From the NCBI GenBank assembly GCA_016934875.1, contig JAFGSC010000100.1, positions 1 to 9,042 of the forward strand: DNA of 9,042 nt, written 5' to 3'. This document shows, in pieces, positions 7,267-9,042 of the stretch. The notes under the pieces were generated by a model. It made no database searches. It was not told where the DNA came from and was given only the letters and a program-made list of their open reading frames with translations. Position 1 is the first letter of the stretch. Every line of letters starts with the position of its first letter. Both the position numbers and the translations under genes were made by a program. The stretch is from Candidatus Atribacteria bacterium. GTDB lineage: Bacteria; Atribacterota; Phoenicimicrobiia; Phoenicimicrobiales; Stramentimicrobiaceae.

Positions 7267-8279
7267 CAACTATAATTTTTAAACCAATTAATAAAAGGCA
7301 TAATCCCATTTTTCAAATTTGTTATAGGCTGATACCCGACAATACTATTCATTTTTTTTGTTTCGGCATACGTTAGTTTCACATCTCCTGGTTGCATCGG
7401 TTGCATTTCTTTTTTTGCTTCAATCCCAAACACTTTCTCCATTTCAGAAATAAAATCCATCAATTTAACAGGACTTGAATTACCAATATTTAATATCCTA
7501 TAAAAAGGGTGTTCCTCATCTTTATTTGGGATGTTTTTTAAAACCCTCTCCACTCCCTCCACTATATCATCAATATAAGTAAAATCCCTCTCCATGTCAC
7601 CATTATTGAAGACCTTTATAGGTTCGCCTTTCATTATGGCACCAGCAAATAACATAGGGGCCATATCTGGTCGTCCCCATGGCCCAAAAACAGTAAAGAA
7701 GCGTAATCCTGTTGTTGGTAATTGATACAAATGGCTATAGGTATGTGCCATCAATTCATTACTCTTTTTGGTGGCAGCATATAAACTAATGGGATAATCC
7801 ACTCGATCTTCTTCAGAAAAGGGGACTTTTTTGTTATTGCCATAAACAGAAGAGCTTGAGGCATAAACCAGGTGCTTAATTTGATTATGCCGGCAACATT
7901 CAAGAATATTAACAAACCCCACCAGATTAGATTGCACATAAGCATGTGGATTTTCGATGGAGTAACGAACACCAGCCTGTGCCGCAAGATGGATAACACT
8001 ATCAAAAGCCTCAACTTCAAACAGCTGCTTTAGAGAATCCAGTTGCACAATATCCAATTTAACAAAACGATAGGCCGGATATTTTTCACTATTTATCAGT
8101 ACATTATCTTCAATAGCTTTTCTCTTAATTCCAGCTTCCTCAAGTCGGGCATATTTTAAATTAACATCATAGTAGTCGTTGATATTATCTAATCCCACAA
8201 CCTCGTCGCCTCTTTGACAAAGAGCATTTACTACATGAAATCCAATAAAACCGGCAGCGCCGGTAACCAAAACTTTCAT
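7263..8279 (-). CDS. NAD-dependent epimerase, probable UDP-glucuronate 4-epimerase
   Basis: A cytoplasmic short-chain dehydrogenase/reductase of 338 residues, the usual length of the CapI/LpsL-type UDP-glucuronate 4-epimerases, which make UDP-galacturonate. The Rossmann start TGAAGFIG (6-13) is followed by LDNINDYYD (30-38), HLAAQAGVRYS (97-107), the catalytic SSSSVYG (141-147) and YAATKK with Tyr167 and Lys171. FFTVFGPWGRPDMA (194-207) and RDFTYIDD (231-238) are characteristic of the glucuronate 4-epimerase branch, as is the insertion around residues 39-65. It is intact with an ATG start but no clear ribosome binding site. A 92-base gap separates it from wzz, while its stop overlaps wzx. Its GC (about 40%) is intermediate between wzz and the later genes. 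A related 4,6-dehydratase or other epimerase is less likely. UDP-glucuronate would need a UDP-glucose dehydrogenase encoded elsewhere. Confidence 0.85.
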   Translation of the reverse strand: MKVLVTGAAGFIGFHVVNALCQRGDEVVGLDNINDYYDVNLKYARLEEAGIKRKAIEDNVLINSEKYPAYRFVKLDIVQLDSLKQLFEVEAFDSVIHLAAQAGVRYSIENPHAYVQSNLVGFVNILECCRHNQIKHLVYASSSSVYGNNKKVPFSEEDRVDYPISLYAATKKSNELMAHTYSHLYQLPTTGLRFFTVFGPWGRPDMAPMLFAGAIMKGEPIKVFNNGDMERDFTYIDDIVEGVERVLKNIPNKDEEHPFYRILNIGNSSPVKLMDFISEMEKVFGIEAKKEMQPMQPGDVKLTYAETKKMNSIVGYQPITNLKNGIMPFINWFKNYSW

Positions 8280-8371
8280 TTGTATAACAATTCAATAATA
8301 ATCTAAATCCTTCCTATTCAATCAAAAAGAAAAGGAATTAATTCTTTTGTAAAAATAAATTAGAAAAACAA

Positions 8372-9042
8372 TTATTCCTCTCTCCATTCCTTCCTAACCT
8401 TCCCCAAAATCAACCCTCCAAAAATCCATCCCAATCCAATAAAACCACCCAAAAACGCGCTCACCACCAATATCATCGATCTTTTGGGTTTTGATTTTTC
8501 GGTAGGTACTTTTACTGGCTCAATCACACTGAATACAGGGGTTTCTTTTTTAACGGCAATTTTTGCCTGCTCCAGTTGCTGGGCCAATCCTTGGTAAACA
8601 CTCATGGAAAGGTTATAGGCATCCTGCAGTTCCTGGTAGCGCGTATCCATTCGTTCGGCCACCAGGTTCCGGTAGGCATCCCGGTATTCGAACAAAGCCT
8701 TTTGAGCGTGTTCAAACTCCGCTTTTTTCTCCTGGTATTGGCCTTGAATAAACTTCAGGTTCTCATTAACCTGACTCGTTTTATAGCGGATAATATAATC
8801 CTGTAGAAGCGCAACTGCCCGATTGGCCATCTGGGCACTGACCAGAGGTTCTTCCATCTCAGCTCCAATAGTCACAAGTCCTGATTTCTCGTCTACAGTG
8901 ACAAAAAGAAGCCCCTTGAAATCCTCAAGCAGTTGTTCTTCATCCCCATTCAATGCAACCAACTCTTGTTGATCTCCCATTTTAGTGGGTTGCAAGTCCT
9001 TTTTGCCAACAATCAGGTCTTTCAGGGTCCAGGGCAAACGCA
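8372..9042 (-). CDS. wzz: Wzz-type chain-length determinant, C-terminal part (5' end outside window)
   Basis: Only the last 222 codons are present. The frame is open to the window edge, beginning with the residues RLPWTLKD, so the true start lies further right; the TTG at 9035-9037 is an internal Leu codon. The visible part has an alpha/beta segment with DEKSGLVTIGAEMEEP (about 50-65 of the visible protein), a long helical, probably coiled-coil stretch rich in Gln, Glu and Lys (about 90-165), a Pro-containing IEPVKVPTEKSKPKRS linker (173-188) and one transmembrane helix (about 188-212) before a short basic cytoplasmic tail. This is the C-terminal architecture of Wzz/GNVR polysaccharide co-polymerases, which set polymer chain length from the inner membrane. 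There is no tyrosine-kinase domain after the helix, so it is a stand-alone Wzz and not a Wzc. The N-terminal helix should lie outside the window. Confidence 0.88.
   Translation of the reverse strand, partial: RLPWTLKDLIVGKKDLQPTKMGDQQELVALNGDEEQLLEDFKGLLFVTVDEKSGLVTIGAEMEEPLVSAQMANRAVALLQDYIIRYKTSQVNENLKFIQGQYQEKKAEFEHAQKALFEYRDAYRNLVAERMDTRYQELQDAYNLSMSVYQGLAQQLEQAKIAVKKETPVFSVIEPVKVPTEKSKPKRSMILVVSAFLGGFIGLGWIFGGLILGKVRKEWREE

Noticed and set aside
7751..8020. Second minus-strand open frame of 89 codons within the epimerase gene
   Set aside because: It is a shifted reading of the epimerase coding sequence, whose own frame carries all catalytic motifs.
8330..8348. Inverted repeat between wzz and the epimerase as a rho-independent terminator
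   Set aside because: The stem is almost wholly A-T, has a bulged G and leaves practically no loop; not stable enough to list as a terminator.
9035..9037. TTG as the start codon of the right-most gene
   Set aside because: The frame stays open to the window edge, and the visible protein lacks the N-terminal transmembrane helix of Wzz, so this is an internal Leu codon.

Overview
No coordinate in this window shows an undescribed defence or mobile system. It is most of a Wzy-dependent surface-polysaccharide (O-antigen or capsule type) gene cluster. All eight genes lie on the minus strand, so transcription runs from the right edge towards the left. The low GC of most genes, the near absence of strong Shine-Dalgarno sequences and the wzz-epimerase-wzx-glf-glycosyltransferase-wzy architecture suggest a member of the Bacteroidota. 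I cannot name a genus.

Layout from right to left (5' to 3' of the operon): the C-terminal part of a Wzz-type chain-length determinant, cut by the window edge (8372-9042); an NAD-dependent sugar-nucleotide epimerase most like UDP-glucuronate 4-epimerase (7263-8279); a Wzx flippase (6013-7266); the UDP-galactopyranose mutase Glf (4910-6016); a GT2 glycosyltransferase that probably transfers galactofuranose (4048-4908); a second GT2 glycosyltransferase (3123-4043); a Wzy-like polymerase (1877-3097); a 465-base stretch with no intact gene (1412-1876); a GT4 glycosyltransferase (326-1411); and a left flank (1-325) with an apparent remnant of an IS4-type transposase on the plus strand.

The genes fit one pathway. 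The epimerase would make UDP-galacturonate and Glf would make UDP-galactofuranose. Three glycosyltransferases would extend a lipid-linked primer, Wzx would flip the finished repeat, Wzy would polymerise it and Wzz would set chain length. The initiating sugar-phosphate transferase, UDP-glucose dehydrogenase and GalE are not in the window. Four-base overlaps at epimerase/wzx and wzx/glf, plus one- and four-base spacings further on, point to a translationally coupled operon.

Points worth a second look: two slippage-prone homopolymer tracts inside wzy and glf, the transposase remnant at the cluster end, the structured gene-free gap before the GT4 gene, and a sharp composition change between wzz (about 50% GC in its upstream half) and the AT-rich genes after it. 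The last point agrees with the specific part of the locus having been acquired by transfer.
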